A DNA stretch of 64,000 nt, taken from assembly GCF_021228295.1 (NCBI RefSeq), contig NZ_JAJQPD010000005.1:292105-356104 (forward strand). The letters run 5' to 3'. The position numbers and the translations under genes were made by a program. This document shows, piece by piece, positions 9,619 through 17,185 of this stretch (position 1 is its first letter; each line of letters opens with the position of its first letter). The notes under the pieces were generated by a model. That model was not told the origin of the DNA. It worked only from the letters and a program-made list of their open reading frames with translations, and did not search any database. Source of the stretch: Agromyces humatus (lineage in GTDB: Bacteria; Actinomycetota; Actinomycetes; Actinomycetales; Microbacteriaceae).

Positions 9619-10470
9619 TCAGTCGAACTCGACGCTGGTGTGGCGCGGATAGGCTCCGTGGGCGAGCTTCACGAGGCGGGCGTGCGCGTACTCGCACACG
9701 AGCGCGTGCCGGTAGACCATGCGTGGCACGTCGACATTGGAGTCCATCCAGAGACTCATGCCCGCGAGCTTCCAGTGCCGGAACGTGTCATCGTCGGTGA
9801 CGAGGGCGAGGATCTCGAGGAACGAGTCGTCGAACCGGATGGAGTGCACCGCACGTCGGTACTCCTCGACCGTGAGCGCCATCGAGAACGGGATGTTCAT
9901 GAAGCAGAGGGCGGTCTGGATGTCGAGGCGCAGCAGCCGGCGCCGCTGCCGTTCGGCGTCGAGCGGCGGGATGTCGAGCTGCGTGAAATCGAGCGTCTCG
10001 GGTCGCGTCACTTGTACCGCGTCGAGCGCGATGAGCAGGTCGTAGACGTTGACGTCGTGCTCGACGACGGCCTGGTCGCCGAGCCCGGCGAGGGCCTCGG
10101 GTCGCAGCGTGACCGGCTCCATCGAGACCGGCGTGTTGCGGATGATGAAGTTGACGAGGTTCGTCTCGACGACGAAGTGCCTGATGAGCAGCTCGACCGC
10201 GTCGGGCGACACGAACCGCCGAAGGAACCAGACGCACAGCACGTCCATCGTGTGCAGCGGCATCCACCGGAACGGCAGCACGCGCTTGACGATCGAGATG
10301 AGCGCGACCAAGATGCGCGAGACCACTCGCGCGATCGGGTAGAGCCAGCGCCGCGAGAGGCGGCGCTGGTCGTCGATGATCAGGCGCACCAGCGCGCGGT
10401 CGAGCGGCACCGAGGGGTCTGCGTACACCGCCTCCCACATGCTGGGATCGGAGCGCACGAACTCGGCCAT
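9619..10470 (-). CDS. Conserved protein of unknown function, third gene of the KAS III operon
   Basis: 283 residues. A hydrophobic stretch at about residues 45-75 (LYPIARVVSRILVALISIVK) may lie along or in the membrane; the rest is helical with many His/Asp/Glu. No recognised catalytic motif. It starts one base after the stop of the upstream iron-enzyme gene, so translation is probably coupled. I believe this family recurs next to KAS III-like and haem-oxygenase-fold genes in Actinobacteria, but cannot confirm the family number here. Confidence 0.72.
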   Translation of the reverse strand: MAEFVRSDPSMWEAVYADPSVPLDRALVRLIIDDQRRLSRRWLYPIARVVSRILVALISIVKRVLPFRWMPLHTMDVLCVWFLRRFVSPDAVELLIRHFVVETNLVNFIIRNTPVSMEPVTLRPEALAGLGDQAVVEHDVNVYDLLIALDAVQVTRPETLDFTQLDIPPLDAERQRRRLLRLDIQTALCFMNIPFSMALTVEEYRRAVHSIRFDDSFLEILALVTDDDTFRHWKLAGMSLWMDSNVDVPRMVYRHALVCEYAHARLVKLAHGAYPRHTSVEFD

Positions 10471-10471
10471 G

Positions 10472-11194
10472 TCAGCGATCCAGCTCTTCCAGCTGCAGCG
10501 CGTACAACCGGGCGACGACCTCCGCGCAGCGGACGATCTCGTCGGCTGCGGTGTCGTCGATGATCCCCGAGATCAGGATCGCCTCGAGGTCGCCAGTGTG
10601 CTCGCTATCGGCCTGCTGGTGGTACTGCATGAAGTGCACCTGGTTGTCGGCGAGCCCGAGCACCTCCTGGAACCTCGACGCCCAGCCCGCCGCGCGCTTC
10701 GCGCCGAGTCCCTCGATGATGAACATCGCGCCGAGCAGCCCGACCGGGTTGGGCCGGTCGGCGTAGGTGAACATGTACCCCGAGAGCGCTTCGGAGCCGA
10801 CGTTCTTGCGGCCCCGGCGCAGCTCGTCGAGCGTGCCGCCGATCGCGACGTAGTCGCGCTCGATCATGAGGAAGTCGCGGTGCTCCTCTTCAGCGTGGCG
10901 GATCGCCGCCGACCGCAGCTCGAAGTGGTCGATGTCGAAATTGGATGCCGCGCGCGAGATCCACGGCGACCCGTCGACGACCTGCTGGCGGAGGTTGAAG
11001 AGCAGCCGCTGGTAGTCGTCGATCGTCACGGTACCGTCGGCGAGCCGACGCAGCACGGGCACGTGCGCGAGGCGCTCCTCGAGTTCGATCCACACCTCGG
11101 CGAGCCGGTCTGCGAGGGTGTCCGCGCCGGCGGCTGCGTCCGCGTCGGCGGCGGATGTCGCAGCGGTGGTCGTGCTCGTCGACGTGTCAGTCAT
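10472..11194 (-). CDS. Haem-oxygenase-fold iron enzyme (HDO/TenA-like)
   Basis: 240 residues. A low-complexity Thr/Ala N-terminus is followed by a helical bundle of the haem-oxygenase-like (HDO) superfamily. Candidate metal ligands lie in HFELRSAAIRHAEEEHRDF, in FIIEGLG, and in HFMQYHQQADSEHTGD, matching the Glu/His/Asp pattern of UndA-like diiron oxidases and oxygenases. AAGGAG lies 8 bases before the ATG. The start overlaps the stop of the KAS III-like gene (ATGA), which argues that both act in one pathway. The reaction is inference: possibly oxidation or decarboxylation of an acyl product. Confidence 0.8.
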   Translation of the reverse strand: MTDTSTSTTTAATSAADADAAAGADTLADRLAEVWIELEERLAHVPVLRRLADGTVTIDDYQRLLFNLRQQVVDGSPWISRAASNFDIDHFELRSAAIRHAEEEHRDFLMIERDYVAIGGTLDELRRGRKNVGSEALSGYMFTYADRPNPVGLLGAMFIIEGLGAKRAAGWASRFQEVLGLADNQVHFMQYHQQADSEHTGDLEAILISGIIDDTAADEIVRCAEVVARLYALQLEELDR

Positions 11195-12333
11195 GTCGGG
11201 GCTCCTTGTTGATCCGGTGGGGCGACCACGGTGAGGTGGGCGAAGGCGAACGAGAATCGCCCCGACTCCGGCACCGCGAGCAGCACCGTCTCCCCCGGGG
11301 CGAATCGGCCGGTGCGCCACGCCTCCTCGAGCGCGATGAAGATGCTTGCCGAGCCGGTGTTGCCGCGCGTCTCGAGGTTCGAGAACCAGCGGTCGGTGTC
11401 GAGCGTCGGAATCCTGCGGCGCAGCCCATCGAACGCGAGGTCGCGGAAGACGTTGGTGCTGTAGTGGCACACGACGTGGTCGAGATGCGTGACGTCGACG
11501 AGACCGATGTCGACGAGCTCCTCGAACTGGCGAAGCCCGGCCTCGGCGAGCTCGTCGAGCATGCTGACATCCTGTCGCAGCACGAACATGCCGGCCGCCT
11601 CGGCGTCGGTGATGTCGACATCCTGCCACGTGCGGCCCACGCTCGTCTCGGCACCGGTCATGCCCGAACGCATGCAGACGTCATGCTCGTGTGCGAGCGA
11701 GACGTGCCGAACCCAGTCGAGTCGCAGCGACGGTCTGGTCGGGTGCGGCTGGAACTCGAGGACGACGGCACCGGCACCGTCGGACAGCATCCAGCGGAGG
11801 AAGTGCGAGTCCATGCCGGCGCGGATGCCGTCGAATCGAAGCTGACGGAGGCTGCGGCTCGCCAGCTCGGAGCCGACGACCGCGGCCCGCGGGTGGTCGC
11901 CGAGGCGGATCTTGGCGGCGGCGGCATCGAGCGCGGAAAGGCTTGATGCGCATACCCCGGACGCGGTCAGCAGTTGCATCGGTCCGCCGCCCAACCGACC
12001 GTGCACCATCGACGCGAAGCCCGGCACGAGCACGTCGCCCATCGTGGTCGCGCATGCCAGCATTCGCAGGTCGTCGGCGTCGATGCCCCGATCGTCGAGC
12101 GCCGCGCGGAGCGCCTTCACCGCGAGCTCCTCGTTGAGCTCGGTCGGCTCGCCGTGCTCGTCGAGTGCATAGTGCCGCTGCCGGATGCCATTGGCTTCGA
12201 GCACGCGGCGGCGGATGCGATCGGTGACCGGGTCGTCGCCGCCGAGCCGCGCCGCGATGCCGTCGTTGTCGACCGGATCTCCGGGCAGATACCGGCCGAA
12301 GCCCGTGAGGTATGCGGTCGCCGTCGTGCCCAT
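11191..12333 (-). CDS. 3-oxoacyl-ACP synthase III-like condensing enzyme
   Basis: 380 residues with the thiolase fold of KAS III (FabH-like). The active-site triad is visible: Cys128 in TASGVCASSLSAL, a histidine in VVCHYSTN, and an asparagine in ETRGNTGSASI. Sequence outside these blocks departs from housekeeping FabH, and the gene is not near fab genes, so it likely serves a specialised acyl or natural-product pathway. It is the first gene of a three-gene coupled operon with the HDO enzyme and the unknown protein. The ATG at 12333 has no clear Shine-Dalgarno sequence, so a leaderless message is possible. Confidence 0.87.
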   Translation of the reverse strand: MGTTATAYLTGFGRYLPGDPVDNDGIAARLGGDDPVTDRIRRRVLEANGIRQRHYALDEHGEPTELNEELAVKALRAALDDRGIDADDLRMLACATTMGDVLVPGFASMVHGRLGGGPMQLLTASGVCASSLSALDAAAAKIRLGDHPRAAVVGSELASRSLRQLRFDGIRAGMDSHFLRWMLSDGAGAVVLEFQPHPTRPSLRLDWVRHVSLAHEHDVCMRSGMTGAETSVGRTWQDVDITDAEAAGMFVLRQDVSMLDELAEAGLRQFEELVDIGLVDVTHLDHVVCHYSTNVFRDLAFDGLRRRIPTLDTDRWFSNLETRGNTGSASIFIALEEAWRTGRFAPGETVLLAVPESGRFSFAFAHLTVVAPPDQQGAPT

Positions 12334-12460
12334 GGTGATGACAGTAAGCCACGCGGCCGCACCGGTCCTATATCCGCGCACAGCGCGTCAGTCGCCGATC
12401 GCGCGCGGGTGTGTCGTTGAGCACGGAAGCCGCGGGGCATCCGCTGCGATGATGGATGGC

Positions 12461-12826
12461 ATGACCGAGGCCACGACACCCACAGCGCATTCGCGCGGGG
12501 CCGGCCGGCCGCGCGTGCGCGGCCTCGTCGTCGACGACATGACGCGTTGCGTGCACTACCGGACCGAGGTCGACATCGTGGCGATCCGCTTCGCGTGCTG
12601 CGGCGAGTACTACCCGTGCCACCTGTGCCACACTGACACGGCCGACCACCCCGCCGAGCAGTGGCCCGTCGCGGAACGCGACCGCGAGGCCGTGCTCTGC
12701 GGGGCATGCGGCGCCGAGCTCACGATCGCGGCGTACCTCGCCACCACGGGGTGCCCGGAGTGCGGGGCGGCATTCAACGAGCGCTGCCGGCTGCACACGC
12801 ACCTCTACTTCGAGACCGAGGCCTGA
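12461..12826 (+). CDS. CHY zinc-finger protein
   Basis: About 121 residues. A CHY zinc-finger domain starts at CVHYRTEVDIVAIRFACC and continues with paired CxxC/CxxH motifs (YYPCHLCH, LCGACGAEL, CPECG) to a C-terminal CRLHTHLY. It should bind two or more zinc ions; related proteins act as chaperones (Hot13) or ubiquitin-like ligases in eukaryotes, but the bacterial role is unknown. In-frame ATGs at 12449 and 12452 are alternative starts; none has a strong ribosome site. Confidence 0.8.
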   Translation: MTEATTPTAHSRGAGRPRVRGLVVDDMTRCVHYRTEVDIVAIRFACCGEYYPCHLCHTDTADHPAEQWPVAERDREAVLCGACGAELTIAAYLATTGCPECGAAFNERCRLHTHLYFETEA

Positions 12827-12890
12827 AGGGCGAGGCCACCCGGCACTTCTGGGGCTGGCCGACCAAACTCTGCGTTTGGGAGAGTTGACC

Positions 12891-13260
12891 ATGGCCAGCA
12901 CGCCGAGATCACCGTCGCCGGAAGACCTGCGCGAGTGCCTCGAGGAGACGCCACGAACCGTCTCGACGACTTCCGGAACTGTCGAGTACGCCGAGCGCGG
13001 AGACGGCGATGCGATCCTCGCCATCCACGGCACGCTCGGCGGATGGGACCAGGGCCTCGTGGGGGCGGAGTTCCTGCGCGTGAACGGGTTCCGGATCATC
13101 GCTCCGAGCAGGCCTGGGTACCTGGGAACGCCGCTCTCGACGGGACGCACGTTCGCACAACCAGCGCACCTACGAGGGCCTCGCGCACTCGATCGCCGAG
13201 ATCGAGCTGAGCGACGCGGCCGCGTTCATCGCGAAGCACCTCGCCCCGTCAGCCGGGTAG
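12891..13260 (+). pseudogene. Decayed alpha/beta hydrolase (N-terminal and C-terminal pieces in different frames)
   Basis: The first 85 or so codons from the ATG at 12891 encode the start of an alpha/beta hydrolase, with the oxyanion strand AILAIHGTLGGWDQGL and SRPGYLGTPLSTGR. The similarity stops near 13155. In another frame, bases 13159-13260 encode NQRTYEGLAHSIAEIELSDA to a TAG stop, which looks like the C-terminal His region of a hydrolase, perhaps of the phospholipase/carboxylesterase type. The nucleophile-elbow segment between them (well over 100 residues) is missing. The two ends may come from one gene by deletion plus frameshift, or from two genes joined. Confidence 0.7.
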
Positions 13261-13284
13261 CGCGCAGCGTCCATCCTCGCCGGG

Positions 13285-13325
13285 CCGGTCGAGCAGCGCG
13301 CAGGGCGTATCGAGACCCGCGAGAC
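13285..13325. repeat. TCGAGAC palindrome family, half copy
   Basis: CCGGTCGAGCAGCGCGC followed by GTATCGAGACCCGCGAGAC matches one arm of the dispersed palindromes found later in the window. It fills the gap between the hydrolase pseudogene and the end of the DUF5997 gene. Confidence 0.55.
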
Positions 13326-13742
13326 TCAGACCCCCGCGCCGCCTCCGCCGCCCCCGGACTCACGGCCGCGAGCGGCGCGCTCCTTGTCGCGCTCGGTGAC
13401 GCGCACCTTCTCGGCGCGCACGGCGGCCTGCGTCGCCCGCTCCTGCACGAGCCACGCGGGCGGTGCGGCGAGCAGCGCCTTGATCTCGGCGGTCGTGAGC
13501 GCTTCGTCGATGCCGGCGCGCGACAGCCCCGAGTTCGAGACGCCGAGCTTGGCAGCCACCACGGTGCGCGGGTGCGGCCCCTCGCGGCGCAGCACCTGCA
13601 GCCACTCGGGCGGGTCGGCCTGCAGGGCGCTGAGCTCGTCGCGCGTGACGACACCCGTCCGGAACTCTTCGGGCGCGGCCTCGAGCAGGATGCCGAGCTT
13701 CTTGGCGGCGGTTTCGGGCTTCATCGACTGGGACTGACTCAC
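13326..13742 (-). CDS. DUF5997 family protein, possible DNA-binding partner of the LysR-like gene
   Basis: 138 residues. The conserved beginning SMKPETAAKKLGILLEAAPEEFR and the segment VVAAKLGVSNSGLSRAGI are typical of DUF5997; the latter looks like a helix-turn-helix. The C-terminal tail is charged and ends in a poly-Gly stretch. The start is uncertain: GTG at 13742 gives the usual short leader, while GTG 13748 and ATG 13724 are alternatives. It is divergent from a LysR effector domain that lacks its own HTH, an arrangement suggesting the two act together (inference). Confidence 0.75.
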   Translation of the reverse strand: MSQSQSMKPETAAKKLGILLEAAPEEFRTGVVTRDELSALQADPPEWLQVLRREGPHPRTVVAAKLGVSNSGLSRAGIDEALTTAEIKALLAAPPAWLVQERATQAAVRAEKVRVTERDKERAARGRESGGGGGGAGV

Positions 13743-13809
13743 CCTCACACCGTAGCCGATACCCTCTGAAGTACCGCCGATCGGCGGCGATGACGACGCT
13801 GGGGGTGCC

Positions 13810-14487
13810 GTGCCGCTGAGGCTCCGCTACGTGGCGGGGGTGAGCCCCGCGAAGTGGTTGCGCGCGTGGGGCGAACGACGCGCCGACCTGCCGCTCGAGG
13901 CCGTGCGCGTCGAGCAGCACGAGCAGGCCGACGGCCTCGCGTCGGGCGACGTCGACCTCGCATTCGTCCGACTCCCGATCGACACCGACGGCCTGAACGT
14001 CGTGCCGCTGTGGGAGGAGACCCCCGTGGCCGTGCTGCCGAGTGAGCACCCGCTCGCCGACCGGGCGACGCTCACCCTCGCCGACCTCGACGACGAGCCG
14101 CTCGCGCCGCAGCAACCCGACCCCGCGATGATCGTCGAACTCGTTGCCGCCGGCACCGGCTATGCCGTTCTGCCGCACGGCGTCGCGAGGTTGCACCACC
14201 GCAAGGACGTGGTCGCGATTCCGCTGTCGGATGCCCCGATCACACGCATCGCGCTGGTGTGGCGCATCGAGCGCGACGACGACGACATCCAGGAGTTCGT
14301 GGCCGTCGTGCGCGGACGCACGGCTCGCAGTTCGCGCGGCGCGACCGACGAGGCACCCGCCGCCGACCCCAAGGCCACTCGGGCAGCGAAGCGCGCCACC
14401 GCGCAGCGGACGACCGCGAAGCAGGCCGCGGCGAAGCAGTCCGCCAAGCGGGCGAGCCGCGCCCGCTCGCGTCGGAGGGGCCGATGA
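13810..14487 (+). CDS. LysR-type effector-binding domain protein without HTH
   Basis: 225 residues beginning directly with the periplasmic-binding-like domain of LysR regulators (LRLRYVAGVSPAKWLRAW, GDVDLAFVRLP, GTGYAVLPHGVARLHHR); the usual 60-90 residue winged HTH is absent. The tail from about residue 180 is Lys/Arg/Ala-rich, resembling a nucleic-acid-binding histone H1-like tail. GTG start at 13810 after a GGGGG run; only 67 bases separate it from the divergent DUF5997 start. It overlaps the next gene by ATGA, so the amidotransferase is co-translated. Confidence 0.8.
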   Translation: MPLRLRYVAGVSPAKWLRAWGERRADLPLEAVRVEQHEQADGLASGDVDLAFVRLPIDTDGLNVVPLWEETPVAVLPSEHPLADRATLTLADLDDEPLAPQQPDPAMIVELVAAGTGYAVLPHGVARLHHRKDVVAIPLSDAPITRIALVWRIERDDDDIQEFVAVVRGRTARSSRGATDEAPAADPKATRAAKRATAQRTTAKQAAAKQSAKRASRARSRRRGR

Positions 14488-15221
14488 GCGCGCGACCCTT
14501 CCTCTTCATCTCCGCGCGGCCCGAGGTCGAGGCCGTCGGCCCCGAGTACGAATCGGTGCGGCGGGCCAGCGGCCTCGACGCCTCGCGGCTCGAGCACCTG
14601 CGCCTCGACATCGACCCGCTCGACGCGGTCGACCCCGACGCGTTCGCCGGCATCGTCGTCGGTGGCAGCCCGTTCAACGTCACCACGGCCGACGAACGCA
14701 AGCATCCCGTGCAGCGCAGGGTCGAGGCCGAACTCGCGCAACTGGCCGAGCGCGCGTTCGATGCCGACCTGCCGTTGCTCTTCACGTGCTACGGCATCGG
14801 CGTGCTGACGCTCGTGCTCGGTGGCACCGTGGGCACGCTGCATGGCGAGGAGACGGCGGCGGTCGAGATCGAGTTGACCCCGGACGGCCGCAGCGACCCG
14901 CTCGTCGGGGTGCTGCCCGATCGGTTCGAGGCCCTCGTCGGCCACAAGGAGGCCACCGATCGCCTGCCCGACGGCGCCGTGCTGCTCGCCTCGTCGGCGG
15001 CCTGTCCGGTGCAGATCTATCGCGCGGGGGCGCGGGTGTATGCCACGCAGTTCCACCCCGAGGTGTCGACCACGGACTTCGTCGCCCGGGCCGAGGTGTA
15101 CCGACACCACGGATACTTTCCGGCGAGCGAGCTTCGCGAGGTCAGCGAACGGCTCGCCGCGGCATCCGTCACCGAACCGCAACGACTGCTGCGCCGCTTC
15201 GTCGACCTCGCCGACGCGTGA
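14484..15221 (+). CDS. Class I glutamine amidotransferase (GMP-synthase-like)
   Basis: 245 residues. The catalytic Cys lies in LLFTCYGIGVL and the His/Glu pair in TQFHPEV, as in the GATase1 family. No synthetase domain is attached, so the acceptor is unknown; stand-alone members act as glutaminases or gamma-glutamyl hydrolases. GGAGGGG precedes the ATG, which overlaps the upstream stop. The stop codon sits inside a perfect 36-bp palindrome, probably the terminator. Confidence 0.86.
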   Translation: MSARPFLFISARPEVEAVGPEYESVRRASGLDASRLEHLRLDIDPLDAVDPDAFAGIVVGGSPFNVTTADERKHPVQRRVEAELAQLAERAFDADLPLLFTCYGIGVLTLVLGGTVGTLHGEETAAVEIELTPDGRSDPLVGVLPDRFEALVGHKEATDRLPDGAVLLASSAACPVQIYRAGARVYATQFHPEVSTTDFVARAEVYRHHGYFPASELREVSERLAAASVTEPQRLLRRFVDLADA

Positions 15222-15250
15222 CGCGACGCGACGTCGCGTCGCGTCACGCG
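15215..15250. terminator. Perfect 36-bp palindrome between convergent genes
   Basis: Two 18-base arms (15215-15232 and 15233-15250) are exact reverse complements with no spacer, made of GACGC/GCGTC repeats. The left arm contains the amidotransferase stop codon and the right arm ends 7 bases before the GlsB-type stop. It should form a bidirectional terminator, though a hairpin needs a few unpaired bases at the tip. Confidence 0.7.
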
Positions 15251-15257
15251 CAGACGA

Positions 15258-15530
15258 TCAGGCGCTCTTGCTGCGGCTTCCGCGGGTGATGAGACCCCAG
15301 ATCAACAGCACGATGATCGACCCGGCGATCGCCAGCAGCCACGTGCCGAGATCCCAGAACTCGGTGAGCCCCCGACCGAAGATGAGGCCGCCGATCCACC
15401 CGCCGAGCATGGCGCCGATGACGCCGAGCAGCAGCGTGATGAACCAGCCGCCCGCCTGCTTGCCAGGCAGGATGAGCTTGGCGATGGCGCCGGCGATGAG
15501 GCCGAGGATCAGAAACGCGAGGAAACCCAT
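15258..15530 (-). CDS. GlsB/YeaQ/YmgE-family stress membrane protein
   Basis: 90 residues with three hydrophobic segments: MGFLAFLILGLIAGAIAKLI, a Gly-rich WFITLLLGVIGAMLGGWIGG segment, and LAIAGSIIVLLIWGLI. The first contains the family's GLIAGAIAKLI-PGKQ motif. AAGGAG lies 5 bases before the ATG at 15530. Family members are small inner-membrane proteins induced by stress; the mechanism is not known. Single gene. Confidence 0.9.
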   Translation of the reverse strand: MGFLAFLILGLIAGAIAKLILPGKQAGGWFITLLLGVIGAMLGGWIGGLIFGRGLTEFWDLGTWLLAIAGSIIVLLIWGLITRGSRSKSA

Positions 15531-15626
15531 CTTTGCTCCTTCGTTCAGGTAGCTGCACTCAATCACTCTGCGTGCCCGCTGGCAAGGACCTGCGAGCGTG
15601 TCGGCGACGACGAAGGCTCCGGGAGC

Positions 15627-16433
15627 TCACGCTGCGCTCGGCGCCGGCAACGGGTACACGCGGCGCAGCAGCATGCGCTGGCCGAGCGTCCATGCGACCG
15701 TGACGAGCAGGTAGAGGCCGGCCGCGAGCGGGACGAACACCGCGATCACGGCGGTGATGAACTGCGCGAGGCCGAGGAGGCGCAGCGCGGTCGGGTTCTC
15801 GAGCGGCGAAGCGGATGCCCCGGGGCCGGAGCCGCCCGTCGTGGCCTGCGGTTGCGTGGCCTGCGGTTGCGTGGCCTGCGGCGTGAACACCCGGCGCGTC
15901 ACCTCGCCGACCGCGGCGATCATCACGATCACGGCGCCGAAGACGAGCAGCACATCGAGCGTGACGGTACCCGAGGCGATCGAGCCCGCGAGACTCGACC
16001 CGAGCGGCACACCGAGGAACGTGTGCGTGAGCAGCTGGTTCGCGTGCCCGGCGATCGTGGGCAGGATGAAGAGTGCGTAGATGATGCCGACGACCGGCGC
16101 CTGGATGAGCATCGGCAGGCACCCGGCGAGCGGTGTCGTGCCCTCCGACCGGTAGAGCGACATCATCTCGCGCTGCAGACGTTCCGGGTTCTTCTGGTGC
16201 CTGCGCTGCAGCGCGGCGAGCTGTGGAGCCAGCCGCGCGCGGGTGCGCTCGGCTTTCGCCTGCGAGACCCCGACCGGGATCAGCGCGGCGCGCACGAGCA
16301 GGGTGACGAGGACGACGGCGGCGGCCGCGCTCGTGACGCCGACGAGCGGTTCGAGCAGGTCGGCGAGCCCCATGAGCACGGCGTGGGCGCCGTCGAGGAG
16401 TGCGGCGATGGGCGGGAAGGCGTAGAGGTCCAT
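15627..16433 (-). CDS. yidC: YidC/Oxa1-family membrane insertase (second-type paralogue)
   Basis: 268 residues. Five or so membrane helices carry the Oxa1 signature: an Arg in the first core helix (TLLVRAALIPVG), the coiled loop QAKAERTRARLAPQLAALQ, SEGTTPLAGCLPMLIQAPVV, and a final hydrophobic hairpin. A QATQPQATQPQAT triplet repeat interrupts the loop near residue 185. It lies downstream of a DUF6412 gene rather than near rnpA/jag, so it is probably a paralogue of the housekeeping insertase. AAGGAG lies 12 bases before the ATG at 16433, rather far. Confidence 0.88.
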   Translation of the reverse strand: MDLYAFPPIAALLDGAHAVLMGLADLLEPLVGVTSAAAAVVLVTLLVRAALIPVGVSQAKAERTRARLAPQLAALQRRHQKNPERLQREMMSLYRSEGTTPLAGCLPMLIQAPVVGIIYALFILPTIAGHANQLLTHTFLGVPLGSSLAGSIASGTVTLDVLLVFGAVIVMIAAVGEVTRRVFTPQATQPQATQPQATTGGSGPGASASPLENPTALRLLGLAQFITAVIAVFVPLAAGLYLLVTVAWTLGQRMLLRRVYPLPAPSAA

Positions 16434-16582
16434 GAGCTGAGGTGCTCCTTGCGGTCGAGGGATGCGGGATCCGTCTGGCCGCGAGGGGTCGCCGACCCGC
16501 CCGCTGGGCGAGCGTCGGCTGGGCGAGAGGTTCGCTGGCGCGCAGTGCGCCGGCGCGGAGTGCGCTGGCGCGAACCGGTTCG

Positions 16583-16876
16583 CTACGCGGCCGGGATGCC
16601 GCGGCCCGGGGCCCGGGGCCGGGCACGCCCCGGCGCGTCGGGGTCGCTCTGCGCGAGCAGGCGCCACGGGTCGGCCGTCTGACGGAACCGCGTCGAGGCA
16701 CCGCTCGGATCGGCGGCGACGAGCGCCGGAAGAGCTCGACATGTGGTCACGATGACCGCGACGGCGGCCGCCCCGACGACGCCCAGCAGGAGCACCGCGA
16801 GGTGCGTGTTCGACGCCACCGCGAGCTCGAGCGATGCCTGGGTGAAGCGGAGGAACGCGGTGATGAGCTCGAACAC
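16583..16876 (-). CDS. DUF6412-type small membrane protein
   Basis: 97 residues. One membrane helix (about 23-45, LAVLLLGVVGAAAVAVIVTTC) is followed by a cytoplasmic tail with RLLAQSDPDAPGRARPRAPG. This QSDPDAPG block is what I recall of DUF6412 proteins, encoded just upstream of actinobacterial YidC paralogues. GTG start at 16876 with a strong GGAGGTGATC. Probable partner of the downstream insertase, based on position only. Confidence 0.75.
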   Translation of the reverse strand: MFELITAFLRFTQASLELAVASNTHLAVLLLGVVGAAAVAVIVTTCRALPALVAADPSGASTRFRQTADPWRLLAQSDPDAPGRARPRAPGRGIPAA

Positions 16877-16963
16877 GCGATCACCTCCGGACGTCTCGTC
16901 GGCACCGTGCGGGTACCCGCGTCAACGGTAGCACCCGCGTTTCGCGATCCTTCCACGAAACGA

Positions 16964-16996
16964 AGAACCCCGCGATCGGCGCGATCGCGGGGTTCT
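16964..16996 (-). terminator. Terminator of tRNA-Ser
   Basis: A 14-bp perfect stem (AGAACCCCGCGATC paired with GATCGCGGGGTTCT) with a 5-base loop lies 3 bases past the 3' end of the leftward tRNA. Confidence 0.8.
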
Positions 16997-16998
16997 GA

Positions 16999-17088
16999 TG
17001 GCGGTACCGGTGGGATTTGAACCCACGGTGCGCTTTCACGCACACAACTTTTCGAGAGTTGCACCTTCGGCCGCTCGGACACGGTACC
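16999..17088 (-). tRNA. tRNA-Ser (CGA)
   Basis: Minus-strand cloverleaf of 90 bases including an encoded CCA. The acceptor GGTACCG pairs with CGGTACC, followed by discriminator G. The anticodon stem CAACT/AGTTG encloses the loop CTCGAAA, giving anticodon CGA for serine UCG. The long variable arm GTGCG-TGAAA-GCGCAC fits a class II tRNA. Confidence 0.95.
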
Positions 17089-17185
17089 GAGGACGATCTT
17101 AGACGACGACGCCCAGACCACCAAAACGAGCGGATGCCGACCCGCGTTCAGCTGTCGTTCAGCGTGCTCTCATACCTTCTTCGTC

